64,000 nt of DNA from Candidatus Poribacteria bacterium. GTDB taxonomy: Bacteria > Poribacteria > WGA-4E > UBA9662. Made by a program: the position numbers and the translations under genes. Position 1 is the first letter of the stretch. The number at the start of each line of letters is the position of its first letter. Below are positions 44,337 through 52,890 of this stretch, piece after piece. The DNA is taken from NCBI GenBank assembly GCA_030748495.1, contig JASMLX010000008.1:19501-83500 (forward strand), in the 5' to 3' direction. The notes below the pieces were generated by a model. It saw only the letters and a program-made list of their open reading frames with translations. It had not been told where the DNA came from and made no database searches.

Positions 44337-46799
44337 TCAGATTGGCAAGGTGAATTGAAAATTACTACCCTCTCCATTTTCGCCATCGCCTATCCATAAG
44401 TTACCACCATGTGCTTCGATAATACCCTTGGCAATTGCCAAGCCGAGCCCAGTTCCCCCTTCTTGCCGTGTGTGGATATTGCTTTTCTGATAAAATTTAT
44501 CAAAGACCTTTTGGCGTTCCTCCACCGGCACACCAGCCCCAGTATCGATTACCTCAATATGTACTGTATTGTTGTTAGATGCGTTCTCGACCTGATCAGG
44601 AGTATTGACCCGAATACTGACAATACCTTCATCAGGCGTAAATTTGATGGCATTTCCAATCAGGTTAGTCAAAACTTGTCCAATCTGCTCTTCGTCACCA
44701 TAAACTGAGGGGATTTCGGTTGCCCCAATTAAATGTAGCTGGATCGATTTTTCATCTGCCTGGGGGCGGAGATCCCCAAGCCGATCTTTGATAATATCAA
44801 TCATTGAAATTGGATGATGCTTAAATTCAACCCGCCCGGCCTCAATGCGAGAAATATCAAGCAGATCGTTAATCAATGCAGCTAACCGCTTGGACTGGCG
44901 CTGCACTCGCGATAGGCTATCTGCTTGACGTTGGTTTAACGGCCCAGCTTTACCTTCTAAAACCAAGGAGACAAAACCAATAATCGAGGTTAGGGGCGTT
45001 CGGAGTTCGTGCGACACTAGAGAAATAAAGTCTGACTTCATTTGATCGATTTCCTTCTTCCGTGTCACATTTTCAAAGACATAGACTGAACCGAGAATTG
45101 CACCATTTTCGTCCAGATAAGGGGCTGTAATGACGCGAAGAATAATTTGACCGTCCTTTGTTACCTCTGTTTCACTGCTATTGTGGAGTGTAATTTCAGT
45201 GGTCATAATTTTACCCCCAACTCCGATCAGGGGATTAGTAGCTGCTAACTTGTAAGCATTATCGGTATCCATACCGGTCAATTTTTCCCCGGTTGTATGT
45301 TGTGCTCCTTGTTGCAAGGCCTCTATTAAGGCCTCGTCCTGTATTATCTGTGACAACTCCCGATTTTGTGCACCGTGCGGGATGTTAAGCAACCGTTCAG
45401 CCGTCGGATTAATGTGTAGAACACAGTTATGGCTATCGATAACGATTAACCCTTCCGATAGGCTATTGACGATAGCTGTCATTTTTTGCTCTTCCTGCCG
45501 CAGATTTTCAACCGCCGACTCCAGATTACTTCTCATGGCATTAAACTCTTCGGCCAACAACCCTAGCTCATTGCCAGTAGTAACTGGGATTTTTAAATCG
45601 AATTTCCCTTGGCCAACAGCACGAACCCCATCTACGACCTGCATAATTGGTGTTACGATCCGCAGTGAAACTAGCCAAGCAATGGGTATAATCGCCACAC
45701 AAGAGACCATCGTGAAGTTGAGAATCCGCCTCGTCAATTGGGTAATCCCTTCAAAGGCAACTGAGGCCGGTTGAAAAACTAGTACAGTCCATTTGCTAAA
45801 GTTTTGCGATATTTGTTGGTCTGGCCAACGTTGTTGCCAGGTTTGAGTTCGTGCCCAGCCATAAACTTGTGGCTCGGCCTGTAACGGCACTAGATTTTTG
45901 ACATCCACCGGCGACTGTTGATCAGCTCTTTCAGCGCGCATCTGATAATTGTAATGCTCACCATTTTGGCTGGTCGCAGCAATGATAGCTGCCATCGCCG
46001 CATCACTTTGGTCAATGTGATCTCCAAAGGTATATTTACTGGATGTGGGAGCGGCGACTATTCGACCATACTGGTCAATGATGACGGTTCGAAGTGCGAC
46101 GGATGTATGGGCTGAAACATCCGTCACCTTTCTACCGTAGGTTGAATCCTTGACCAAATCCACTAATTCAGGTAAGACCAGTGTAGCCTTTAGAACCCCC
46201 AGTACATTTTTCTCCATTTGATCACGAATTGGCAAGGCAATCGTTAATTGGTGTCTCTGGCCGTCAAAAGTAATATCCTCAATAACATCGTAGCCTAGAT
46301 TATTATTGAAGGATCGATCCCACCAACCGTCTTCTACTGTTGAAAAGAGGGTATCAATATTAGAAGCTTGGATAATTTGCCGATGGGCATTGGTAATCAC
46401 AATTTGGCTGTTAGGACCGGCATATCCTTCCAGTTGGCGGACATCATCTCTCAACAGGTTATTCGCTTCTAGCAGTTGCAAGTCTGTAGGTCGTTCCCCA
46501 TTTTGGCCAGTAGTGCTGTTAGCAAGCGCAACCTTAGAGCGGATAGTTTTAATATATTTGTAGATCGTCTCTATTCGCAAAGCTATACTGTGGTCAGCTT
46601 GATCTAGTTTCTCTTGTGCTACCTGTACCAGTCCTTGACCGATTGTTTTTTCCAGTGCCTGCTTGCCATAGGTATAGGCGATTAGAGAGGCAAACAAGAG
46701 TGGAATGAGTGCAATCAGGACAAATTGAAAGATAAATTCACCGCGCAGGCCAAGATTGGGGCCATTATTTTTTTTCTTTATTTTTTTACTCAACCACAT
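44337..46799 (-). CDS. Membrane sensor histidine kinase (Cache-like, HAMP, PAS)
   Basis: This encodes 820 residues. A positively charged start is followed by TM1 (about 24-44), a periplasmic Cache-like sensor (about 45-345), TM2 (about 355-380), HAMP (RIVTPIMQVVDGVRAVGQG), a PAS domain (IVNSLSEGLIVIDSHN), then HisKA with H597 in LVSHELRTPLTSII, and HATPase with LTNLIGNAIKFTP, DTGAGVPVEE and TGLGLAIAKGIIEAHGG. All boxes are intact, so it should autophosphorylate. Its natural substrate is the receiver of the next gene. The stimulus is external and unknown; Cache domains usually bind small metabolites. Confidence 0.9.
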   Translation of the reverse strand: MWLSKKIKKKNNGPNLGLRGEFIFQFVLIALIPLLFASLIAYTYGKQALEKTIGQGLVQVAQEKLDQADHSIALRIETIYKYIKTIRSKVALANSTTGQNGERPTDLQLLEANNLLRDDVRQLEGYAGPNSQIVITNAHRQIIQASNIDTLFSTVEDGWWDRSFNNNLGYDVIEDITFDGQRHQLTIALPIRDQMEKNVLGVLKATLVLPELVDLVKDSTYGRKVTDVSAHTSVALRTVIIDQYGRIVAAPTSSKYTFGDHIDQSDAAMAAIIAATSQNGEHYNYQMRAERADQQSPVDVKNLVPLQAEPQVYGWARTQTWQQRWPDQQISQNFSKWTVLVFQPASVAFEGITQLTRRILNFTMVSCVAIIPIAWLVSLRIVTPIMQVVDGVRAVGQGKFDLKIPVTTGNELGLLAEEFNAMRSNLESAVENLRQEEQKMTAIVNSLSEGLIVIDSHNCVLHINPTAERLLNIPHGAQNRELSQIIQDEALIEALQQGAQHTTGEKLTGMDTDNAYKLAATNPLIGVGGKIMTTEITLHNSSETEVTKDGQIILRVITAPYLDENGAILGSVYVFENVTRKKEIDQMKSDFISLVSHELRTPLTSIIGFVSLVLEGKAGPLNQRQADSLSRVQRQSKRLAALINDLLDISRIEAGRVEFKHHPISMIDIIKDRLGDLRPQADEKSIQLHLIGATEIPSVYGDEEQIGQVLTNLIGNAIKFTPDEGIVSIRVNTPDQVENASNNNTVHIEVIDTGAGVPVEERQKVFDKFYQKSNIHTRQEGGTGLGLAIAKGIIEAHGGNLWIGDGENGEGSNFQFTLPI

Positions 46800-46894
46800 C
46801 TTTCAGTAGTTAGTCATCAGTGATTGGTCAGTAATATTTGGAAACAAAAAACCAACCACTAATTCGTCCGCATGCTGGACTCACAGGTCAGGTT

Positions 46895-47281
46895 TTAAGG
46901 GACATGTCTAGTGGATTCGGAATCACTAACAATTTCAAGAACCGTATCTAGCCGAGTGACTCGCAGTACGTTACGGACGTTGGGTTGCGGATTTAACAAT
47001 ACTAACTTACCATCCGTTTGGCGAAGTTGTTGAACGGTCAACATAATTACGCCCAAGGCAGAACTATCCAACAATGGTACCTGCGATAGATCGAGAATAA
47101 AGCCGCTCGCATGTTGGTCGGTTAATCGGTTCATCTCCTCTTTCAGTTTTTCCACGTGCATACCGATAATTTTACCACGGAAATGGAGAATTGGTGGTTG
47201 GCTATCAGTGACACTAGTCAGGCTACTACCACTTCCCAGTTCGGCTGAGGCCGAGAAAGTAATCGTTTGTCTAATCATCAT
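46895..47281 (-). CDS. STAS-domain anti-sigma factor antagonist
   Basis: This encodes 128 residues from ATG 47281; TTG 47284 and ATG 47278 are also in frame. An N-terminal polar extension (1-30) precedes the STAS fold: ILHFRGKIIGMHVEKLKEEM, GFILDLSQVPLLDSSALGVI, KLVLLNPQPNVRNVLRVTRL. The DSS motif holds the serine phosphorylated by RsbW-type kinases. It lies 11 nt after rsmG and 95 nt before the sensor kinase, the widest gap inside the run. Together with the phosphatase and kinase it completes a partner-switching set. Confidence 0.85.
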   Translation of the reverse strand: MMIRQTITFSASAELGSGSSLTSVTDSQPPILHFRGKIIGMHVEKLKEEMNRLTDQHASGFILDLSQVPLLDSSALGVIMLTVQQLRQTDGKLVLLNPQPNVRNVLRVTRLDTVLEIVSDSESTRHVP

Positions 47282-47292
47282 CAAGTCATTGG

Positions 47293-48024
47293 TTAGTTAT
47301 ATCGTCTAATCTCAACTAAACGGTTGTACCCGAGCTGATATTCGCTTTTATCCTGTTTGGGTCTGTTTCCTGCGTATTCTGGCCGTTCCCAGATCTGCAC
47401 AACTTTTGCGCCTAACGATGACAAGACAGATTCAGCCTGGTAAATCTCTTGCCTGATGTCGTCTACCCGACCTGATTTATAGGCGATCCAACGGCCATCT
47501 GGCTTGACGAGGGGCAGACAATAGGTTGCTGATGCTTGCAACGAAGCCACGTAGCGGGTAACGACTAAATCGGCACTATGTTGGCCATGTTCTGAGTCTA
47601 GCAGATGCTCTGCTCGCTCAGCAATGACTTGAACTGCTGATAAGCTGAGTTGAGCACTGATATAGTGCAGAAAACTGGCCTTTTTTGTTACCGGTTCTAT
47701 TAATACCAGTTCGATTTGGGGATGGTAAATCTTCAGAGGAAGCCCCGGGAAACCAGCCCCACTTCCAATGTCGATTAATCGACAACCGGATTGTCGGTCG
47801 ACTAACATTGCTTGGACCCATTTTAACTCTAACAACTGTAACGAGTCCAAAAAATGCTTTCGAACAATCCCATCGACATCATCGATACGGGTCAGGTTGA
47901 TTTTACGATTCCAGATCTGAAGTTGTTGTAAATAATATATAAACTGGTCTAGTTGCTGGCTTGAGAGTTGAAACCCATTTTCACAGAATAGAGTTCCAAT
48001 CTGAGAACGAGATTCACTGTTCAC
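47293..48024 (-). CDS. rsmG: 16S rRNA (guanine-527-N7)-methyltransferase
   Basis: This encodes 243 residues. The SAM site is LIDIGSGAGFPGLPLKI, preceded by WNRKINLTRIDDVDGIVRKHFLDSL and followed by ERAEHL and DLVVTRYVASLQ, then GRWIAYKSGR. These are the standard RsmG blocks (GidB). It makes m7G527 in 16S rRNA. It sits 46 nt after mnmG, the widely conserved order. What is unusual is the following partner-switching genes rather than the usual parA/parB. Confidence 0.9.
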   Translation of the reverse strand: MNSESRSQIGTLFCENGFQLSSQQLDQFIYYLQQLQIWNRKINLTRIDDVDGIVRKHFLDSLQLLELKWVQAMLVDRQSGCRLIDIGSGAGFPGLPLKIYHPQIELVLIEPVTKKASFLHYISAQLSLSAVQVIAERAEHLLDSEHGQHSADLVVTRYVASLQASATYCLPLVKPDGRWIAYKSGRVDDIRQEIYQAESVLSSLGAKVVQIWERPEYAGNRPKQDKSEYQLGYNRLVEIRRYN

Positions 48025-48070
48025 TTATTTAGAAGCTTATCGCGTATAAATGTCCGATCTACGCCTGGTA

Positions 48071-50062
48071 CTAATTTGAGCCGGCGGGAACTTTGGCTGG
48101 AGCCGGAATTTCTGTACTTGATGAGTCGGATGATTTTGTTCTGTTTTTCAACCAAACCATCAAAATGGAGATATCGGCCGGTGACACGCCTGGTACTCGA
48201 GAAGCATGTCCAATCGAAAGCGGTCGAATTTGAGCTAACTTTTTCTGTGCCTCTGTTTTTAGTCCATGAACAGACAAAAAGTCAAAATCGTTAGGAATTC
48301 GCACAGCTTCAAACTTTTTGAATCTTTCGATCTGCAGATCTTGCCGGGCAATGTAACCTGCATATTTGATCTGTATCTCTACTTGCTCCTCGACTGTGCG
48401 GATATGTCCAACGCCGTCCCTTATTTTTGCGGGAACAGGTTGGCACGATCGGAGTATATACGAGTCGGCTAGATCTTGGATTTCTAGACCTTGGATTTGC
48501 TGATAGGAAATGTTAGGCCTTTTCAATAGTTCCGCTAGCGTGGTTGGCATTTTAATGGATGGCAGGCCAATTTTTTGTAGTTGGTCTAGTGTTTCTGGTG
48601 ACGGTTTGATTTTAGTGTTAGATAGACGTTCTAATTCAGCTTCAATCTGTTGCTTTTTGGCCAAAAAACGCTGGTAGTCAGCAGTAGAAATCGTTCTAAC
48701 TCGATAGCCAGTTTCCGTTAGGCGTAGGTCAGCATTATCTTCACGCAACTGAAGACGATGTTCCGCACGCGAGGTAAACATTCGGTAGGGTTCCCGAATG
48801 TCCTTGGTGACCAGATCATCAATCAATACACCGATGTAGGCTTGCGATCGATCCAAGATCAACGAATCTTGATTTTTGACTTTCAAGCCGGCATTGATAC
48901 CCGCCATCAGCCCTTGTGCCCCCGCTTCTTCGTAACCGGTAGTGCCGTTTAACTGTCCGGCGAAGAAGAGGTTCTCCACTTTTTTGGTTTCCAGAGTTGG
49001 ATAAAGTTGGGTGGCCGGTGCAAAATCATACTCCACGGCATAGCCGAAACGCATAATTTCGGCATTTTCTAGCCCTCGAATACTGGCCACCATGTCCATC
49101 TGAACATCTTCCGGTAAACTGGCTGAAATACCGTTGAGATAGATCTCCTGCGTATCTCTCCCTTCTGGTTCGACGAAAATCCGATGCTCATTTTTCTCGG
49201 AAAACCGAACCACCTTATCTTCGATCGAGGGGCAATATCTCGGGCCAACGCCTTTGATTCGTCCACTATACATGGCCGACCGCATCAAATTATCACGGAT
49301 TATTTGATGCGTTTTCGGATTGGTGTAGGTGATGTAACACGGTATTTGCGATTGGGTAATTCGATTGTTAGAAAACGAAAAAGGTCTAGGATTTTCGTCT
49401 CCAGGCTGATCTTCCATCAAATTAAAATCGACCGTTCGGGCATTGACTCGTGGTGGAGTCCCCGTTTTTAGCCGGCTAACCTCAAGACCGAGATCGAGAA
49501 AACTTTTCGATAGGCGTTCGGCTGAGGATTCTCCTGCGCGTCCGGCACTGTAGGACACATCTCCAATATGGATGGTTCCTCTCAGAAAAGTACCGGCAGT
49601 CAAAATTACCGTTTGTGCTAGATAAGCAGTTCTAGTGCGAGAGAGAACGCCAATACATTTGCCGTGATCAGTTAGCAACTCCTCAACTAACCCCTCTTTA
49701 ATGTCCAATCCATCTTGATTTTCTAAGACCTGCTTCATATAAAGTTGGTAGGCTTTTTTGTCAGCTTGTGCACGACTGGATCGAACCGCAGGGCCTTTTT
49801 TGGTATTTAACTGTCGAAACTGAATGCCTGTCTCGTCAATAGCTTTTGCCATCTCGCCACCCAAGGCATCTATCTCTTTAACTAAGTGGCCTTTGGCTAG
49901 ACCACCAATAGCCGGATTGCACGGCATTTTTCCAATTGTATCTATGCTAAGAGTCATGACTAGCGTTTGGCATCCCATCCGAGCCGCTGCCAACGCAGCT
50001 TCGCAACCCGCATGGCCAGCACCAATTACCAATACATCGTAGTTTTTATAGTAAGCTCTCAT
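48071..50062 (-). CDS. mnmG: tRNA uridine-5-carboxymethylaminomethyl modification enzyme MnmG
   Basis: This encodes 663 residues. FAD-binding GAGHAGCEAALAAARMG lies at the start; further blocks are PCNPAIGGLAKGHLVKEID, SSRAQADKKAYQLYMK, GTFLRGTIHIG, RLKTGTPPRV, PRYCPSIEDKVVRF and GYEEAGAQGLMAGINA, all diagnostic of MnmG (GidA). With MnmE it modifies wobble uridines of tRNA. It is slightly longer than most (about 625), with a short extra C-terminal tail. It is probably the first gene of the long minus-strand run. Confidence 0.95.
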   Translation of the reverse strand: MRAYYKNYDVLVIGAGHAGCEAALAAARMGCQTLVMTLSIDTIGKMPCNPAIGGLAKGHLVKEIDALGGEMAKAIDETGIQFRQLNTKKGPAVRSSRAQADKKAYQLYMKQVLENQDGLDIKEGLVEELLTDHGKCIGVLSRTRTAYLAQTVILTAGTFLRGTIHIGDVSYSAGRAGESSAERLSKSFLDLGLEVSRLKTGTPPRVNARTVDFNLMEDQPGDENPRPFSFSNNRITQSQIPCYITYTNPKTHQIIRDNLMRSAMYSGRIKGVGPRYCPSIEDKVVRFSEKNEHRIFVEPEGRDTQEIYLNGISASLPEDVQMDMVASIRGLENAEIMRFGYAVEYDFAPATQLYPTLETKKVENLFFAGQLNGTTGYEEAGAQGLMAGINAGLKVKNQDSLILDRSQAYIGVLIDDLVTKDIREPYRMFTSRAEHRLQLREDNADLRLTETGYRVRTISTADYQRFLAKKQQIEAELERLSNTKIKPSPETLDQLQKIGLPSIKMPTTLAELLKRPNISYQQIQGLEIQDLADSYILRSCQPVPAKIRDGVGHIRTVEEQVEIQIKYAGYIARQDLQIERFKKFEAVRIPNDFDFLSVHGLKTEAQKKLAQIRPLSIGHASRVPGVSPADISILMVWLKNRTKSSDSSSTEIPAPAKVPAGSN

Positions 50063-50451
50063 ATTCGTTTGTCACATCAATTCGACCTTCTAGTCATACA
50101 TTAGTGTTATGGCTATCAAGTCATCTCTACAATCACAGTATGTAAAGGCTAAACGAAATTAATCGCGAATAGAACTCAAAGGGGTACTAGCTAAGTTCGG
50201 TAAAGCGTGAAAAGGTGATTTCACACTTCCCACCTGCTGCTGAAACAGCCAAGGATCAACCCTTGTATAATGCAGTTCCTAAGCATGTTCGACGAATTGG
50301 TCACATTCCGCCTCAGAAAGTAACCGTATCATATTTTCGTACTGTAAATAGCTGGCCTTTTAAGTTACATAAACCGTCTTATGCCGAACGGTCAATTAAG
50401 TGTACATTATAACACATTCCCAATCAGTTAGGCCTTGAATTGGTATAGCGC
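50063..50451. other. Leader region of mnmG and flank of the IS30 remnant
   Basis: About 0.39 kb without a gene. A small palindrome GTGAAA-TTTCAC lies about 150 nt upstream of mnmG (50206-50223). A 65-codon plus frame at 50215 has no motif and is probably chance. A clear promoter for mnmG was not found by eye. Confidence 0.3.
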
Positions 50452-51227
50452 AAGCAGCGCACTCTTAGGCGTATCACAGAGATAACCTGGCAACAGGTTG
50501 AGTTGTTGCTCAGAGAGGAATGGAGCCCAGAGCAGGTCAGCGGTTGGCTAGCCAATTCAGGTCTGCAGTCAGTTAGTCCAGAATAGATTGATCAGTACAT
50601 TTTGACTGACCAGAAGGCTGGAGGTGACTGACATGCCTACTTACGCGGCCAGAAAAAACGTCAGAAGCGGTATATGGGAGTCCAGATCAGCGAGGACGGC
50701 TAAAAAACCGGGTGAGTATCGATGAACGCTCCGCCATTGTTGACCAGCGCAAGCGTGTGGGTGATTGGGAAATGGACTGGATCATTGGCCGTTTGGGTGG
50801 GTCAGTACTCATGACCGCCGTTGAGAGGAAAACCCGATTCACGGTGGTAGCCCTGGCCGCCAATAAAACGGCCGAGGCCGTTAAGGATGCAATACTTGGG
50901 GCGCTTTCCCCCTTGGCTGCTCAGGTAGAAAGGCTAACCTATGATAACGGTAAGGAGTTTGCACTCCATGAGGTGATTGCCGAGCAGTTGAATGTGCAGG
51001 CATATTTTACCCATCCCTATCATTCCTGGGAACCTAGCTGGAACGAGAATACCAATGGTTTGATTCGTCAGTATGCGCCGAAAGGTTCAAGCTTTGATGA
51101 TATGACATCAAAGAGCATCTAGAATATTATGGACCAACTTAACAACCGTCCAAGGAAATGTTTGGACTTTAAAACCCCCAATCAGGTCCTATTCGGGCTT
51201 CATCCACCGATTGCACTAGCGAGTTGA
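50452..51227 (+). mobile_element. Decayed IS30-family transposase, nearly full length
   Basis: It reads ITEITWQQVELLLREEWSPE, QVSGWLANSGLQSV, an in-frame TAG, IDQYILTDQKAGGD, TGA, then after a shift VSIDERSAIVDQRKRVGDWE, MDWIIGRLGGSVLMTAVERK, LTYDNGKEFALHEVIAEQLN, YFTHPYHSWEPSWNENTNGL and IRQYAPKGSSF, a TAG at 51120, and NNRPRKCLDFKTPNQVLF to TGA at 51227. These are the D, D and E blocks of the IS30 DDE core. Four lesions make it inactive. The N-terminal HTH is missing. Confidence 0.75.
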
Positions 51228-51446
51228 ATCCGCGCATGCTAATAAGGGAAGGATCCTACAGTAGATTCAGGATCAAAGCAAAGAAGGTAATTAGCAACAG
51301 TTACATCAGGAAGAAATAAGTGAGATGCAACTCAGGTTATTCTGAGTCTTGGGTACCTCGCAGTTCTGGGGTGAGGTAGTTCACTTGACGGCCGGAAAGT
51401 CCTTTATCGTGTTATCATTTTAGGCTAGAAGAGTGATAAGTTATAG

Positions 51447-51590
51447 CCGGATTACGGTGACAGTCTACCTAACTATTCCAATCCATTTAATCCTGAAGCA
51501 TGGATACCTTTTGGATTCGGCAACTATAATTTATCTGGTGAAGCGAATATACATAGCGTATATTCAAGCAGAATTAGACCTTTAGCTTAG
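51447..51590 (+). pseudogene. Sorting-domain remnant with NPFNPEAW motif
   Basis: The plus frame reads DSLPNYSNPFNPEAWIPF, then GFGNYNLSGEANIHSV, to TAG at 51588. This is the leading end of the C-terminal sorting-type domain (LPNYPNPFNPETWIPF), cut off where the next strands should follow. An in-frame TAG at 51444 closes the frame upstream. Its last bases overlap the stop of the convergent prenyltransferase gene. It is the third remnant of this domain in the window. Confidence 0.6.
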
Positions 51591-52519
51591 ACCTCTTGCT
51601 TGCTTCGTTGCAAAAGAGTAAAGGTAATTGCCAGTAAGGGAAGGATAACGAAGGCCGATTGCCAAAATTTCAGTTCAGTGCCGATCAAACAGGGGAAGAA
51701 TGTAATCGCACCAACCATTGATCCTTTTAAGGCGGCGTATCCATTTTTTTCGCTCGGGTGCAGGTAAAGGGGGAGACGCGAAATAAAGGTAGCAACAGCG
51801 GCAATACCAACCCAACAAACGTAGTACCAACCGGTATCGACCAGTAAGTCTTCTGTCCAGATCGGCAAAATAGCAACCATAAAAGCCGCTATAGTTGCGG
51901 TAGCAGAGACAATCAGCGCCGGACCAACACCAATTTGTAAGGGTGTGGTCAAAATGCCAACTTCACGATCTCGCTCGAGATCTTTGAAAGTAGTGGTGAT
52001 ATGCGTGCCAAAATCGTATAGAGCAATGGCCGCAAAGACATACCAAACTCTGATTGGTACCCGATCTGCCACGACCAGAGCACCAAATACGCTAAGCAGG
52101 CCAATACCGATGGGTAAACTGATGCTTCCCCAAATTCCGCGCTCTTTTAGAATCGCGTTGTAGGTGTGGGAAATTATCACTAAACCGATTACCAGCAATC
52201 CCGCCTTCAGGCTCATCAAAAACCCCGCAATCAAACACAGAATATAACTAATACTAGCTATGGTCAGAACCTGTTTGGCCGGTAAGCGATTAGAAGGAAT
52301 AGGACGATGGGGGTTGACGATTGCATCCTGATGTCGATGAAAGTAGTCATTTTTCATCATCCCGGCGAAATAGCCAATAGTGGCAATAGCCAAGGACACA
52401 CTAACGCGCCAAGTGAATTTCCCCTCTGAGGCGATCAGAGCTCCCGGTAGAGTGGCCGCAATCGGAATAGCGAAAAGCGGATAGCGGATGATTTCGAGAA
52501 AGGCATGGAGGTGGTGCAT
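51587..52519 (-). CDS. UbiA-family prenyltransferase
   Basis: This encodes 310 residues with eight or nine membrane helices. UbiA enzymes attach isoprenoid chains to aromatic or other acceptors. The first acidic motif is NDYFHRHQD at 57-65, with His61 in place of the usual Asp of NDxxDxxxD; the second is intact (FKDLERDREVG). NPHRPIPSNRL follows the first, as in the family. The change in motif 1 may alter magnesium binding or substrate. No quinone or heme-farnesylation genes are adjacent, so the product is unknown. Its stop touches the sorting-domain remnant. Confidence 0.8.
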   Translation of the reverse strand: MHHLHAFLEIIRYPLFAIPIAATLPGALIASEGKFTWRVSVSLAIATIGYFAGMMKNDYFHRHQDAIVNPHRPIPSNRLPAKQVLTIASISYILCLIAGFLMSLKAGLLVIGLVIISHTYNAILKERGIWGSISLPIGIGLLSVFGALVVADRVPIRVWYVFAAIALYDFGTHITTTFKDLERDREVGILTTPLQIGVGPALIVSATATIAAFMVAILPIWTEDLLVDTGWYYVCWVGIAAVATFISRLPLYLHPSEKNGYAALKGSMVGAITFFPCLIGTELKFWQSAFVILPLLAITFTLLQRSKQEV

Positions 52520-52890
52520 GATACCGCCACTACATCTTCAGCATTCGTTATCATAGCATGTAGCGTACCAGATTTCAGCCTAATTTCCAGCATTGTCTTG
52601 CCCTGAACTGTGCAGGGGTAATTGAATCGACCGATTGTGGGCACCTTCAGTTGTGTTTCTTGCCATTTAGACATTGTTTCTGATTGAGATTTTGGTTACA
52701 ATCTGATTCATAGGATAACCTGTCAACCCGGCGAATGTATCCTCTCAATACTTATCCATACTGAGAATCTGTCAGATAGATCTATGATATAATCAATCTA
52801 TCTGTCAGAACGATTATTCAACATACAAATGTCAGATCTAACGGTCTATATAAATCCACAATCTGAAACATTCAGGGAAGTGAATCAACC
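52520..52890. other. 371-bp intergenic region upstream of hemL
   Basis: It separates the prenyltransferase gene (minus) from hemL (plus). It holds the palindrome and extended -10 described below. A 79-codon minus frame (52435-52674) overlaps the prenyltransferase start and lacks a ribosome site; it is not called. Confidence 0.4.
52773..52804 (+). promoter_or_regulatory. Extended -10 flanked by a perfect 9-bp inverted repeat, upstream of hemL
   Basis: TGATATAAT (52785-52793) fits the extended -10 consensus. It is bracketed by CAGATAGAT (52773-52781) and its exact reverse complement ATCTATCTG (52796-52804). CTGTCAGA also occurs twice as a direct repeat (52769 and 52802). A dimeric repressor bound there would cover the promoter. 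The start would be near 52800, 90 nt before hemL. Confidence 0.45.

Noticed and set aside
50206..50223. Palindrome GTGAAA-TTTCAC upstream of mnmG
   Set aside because: Six-base arms are common by chance and no promoter could be placed beside it.
52435..52674. 79-codon minus frame upstream of the prenyltransferase
   Set aside because: Overlaps the prenyltransferase start by 85 bp in another frame, with no ribosome site.
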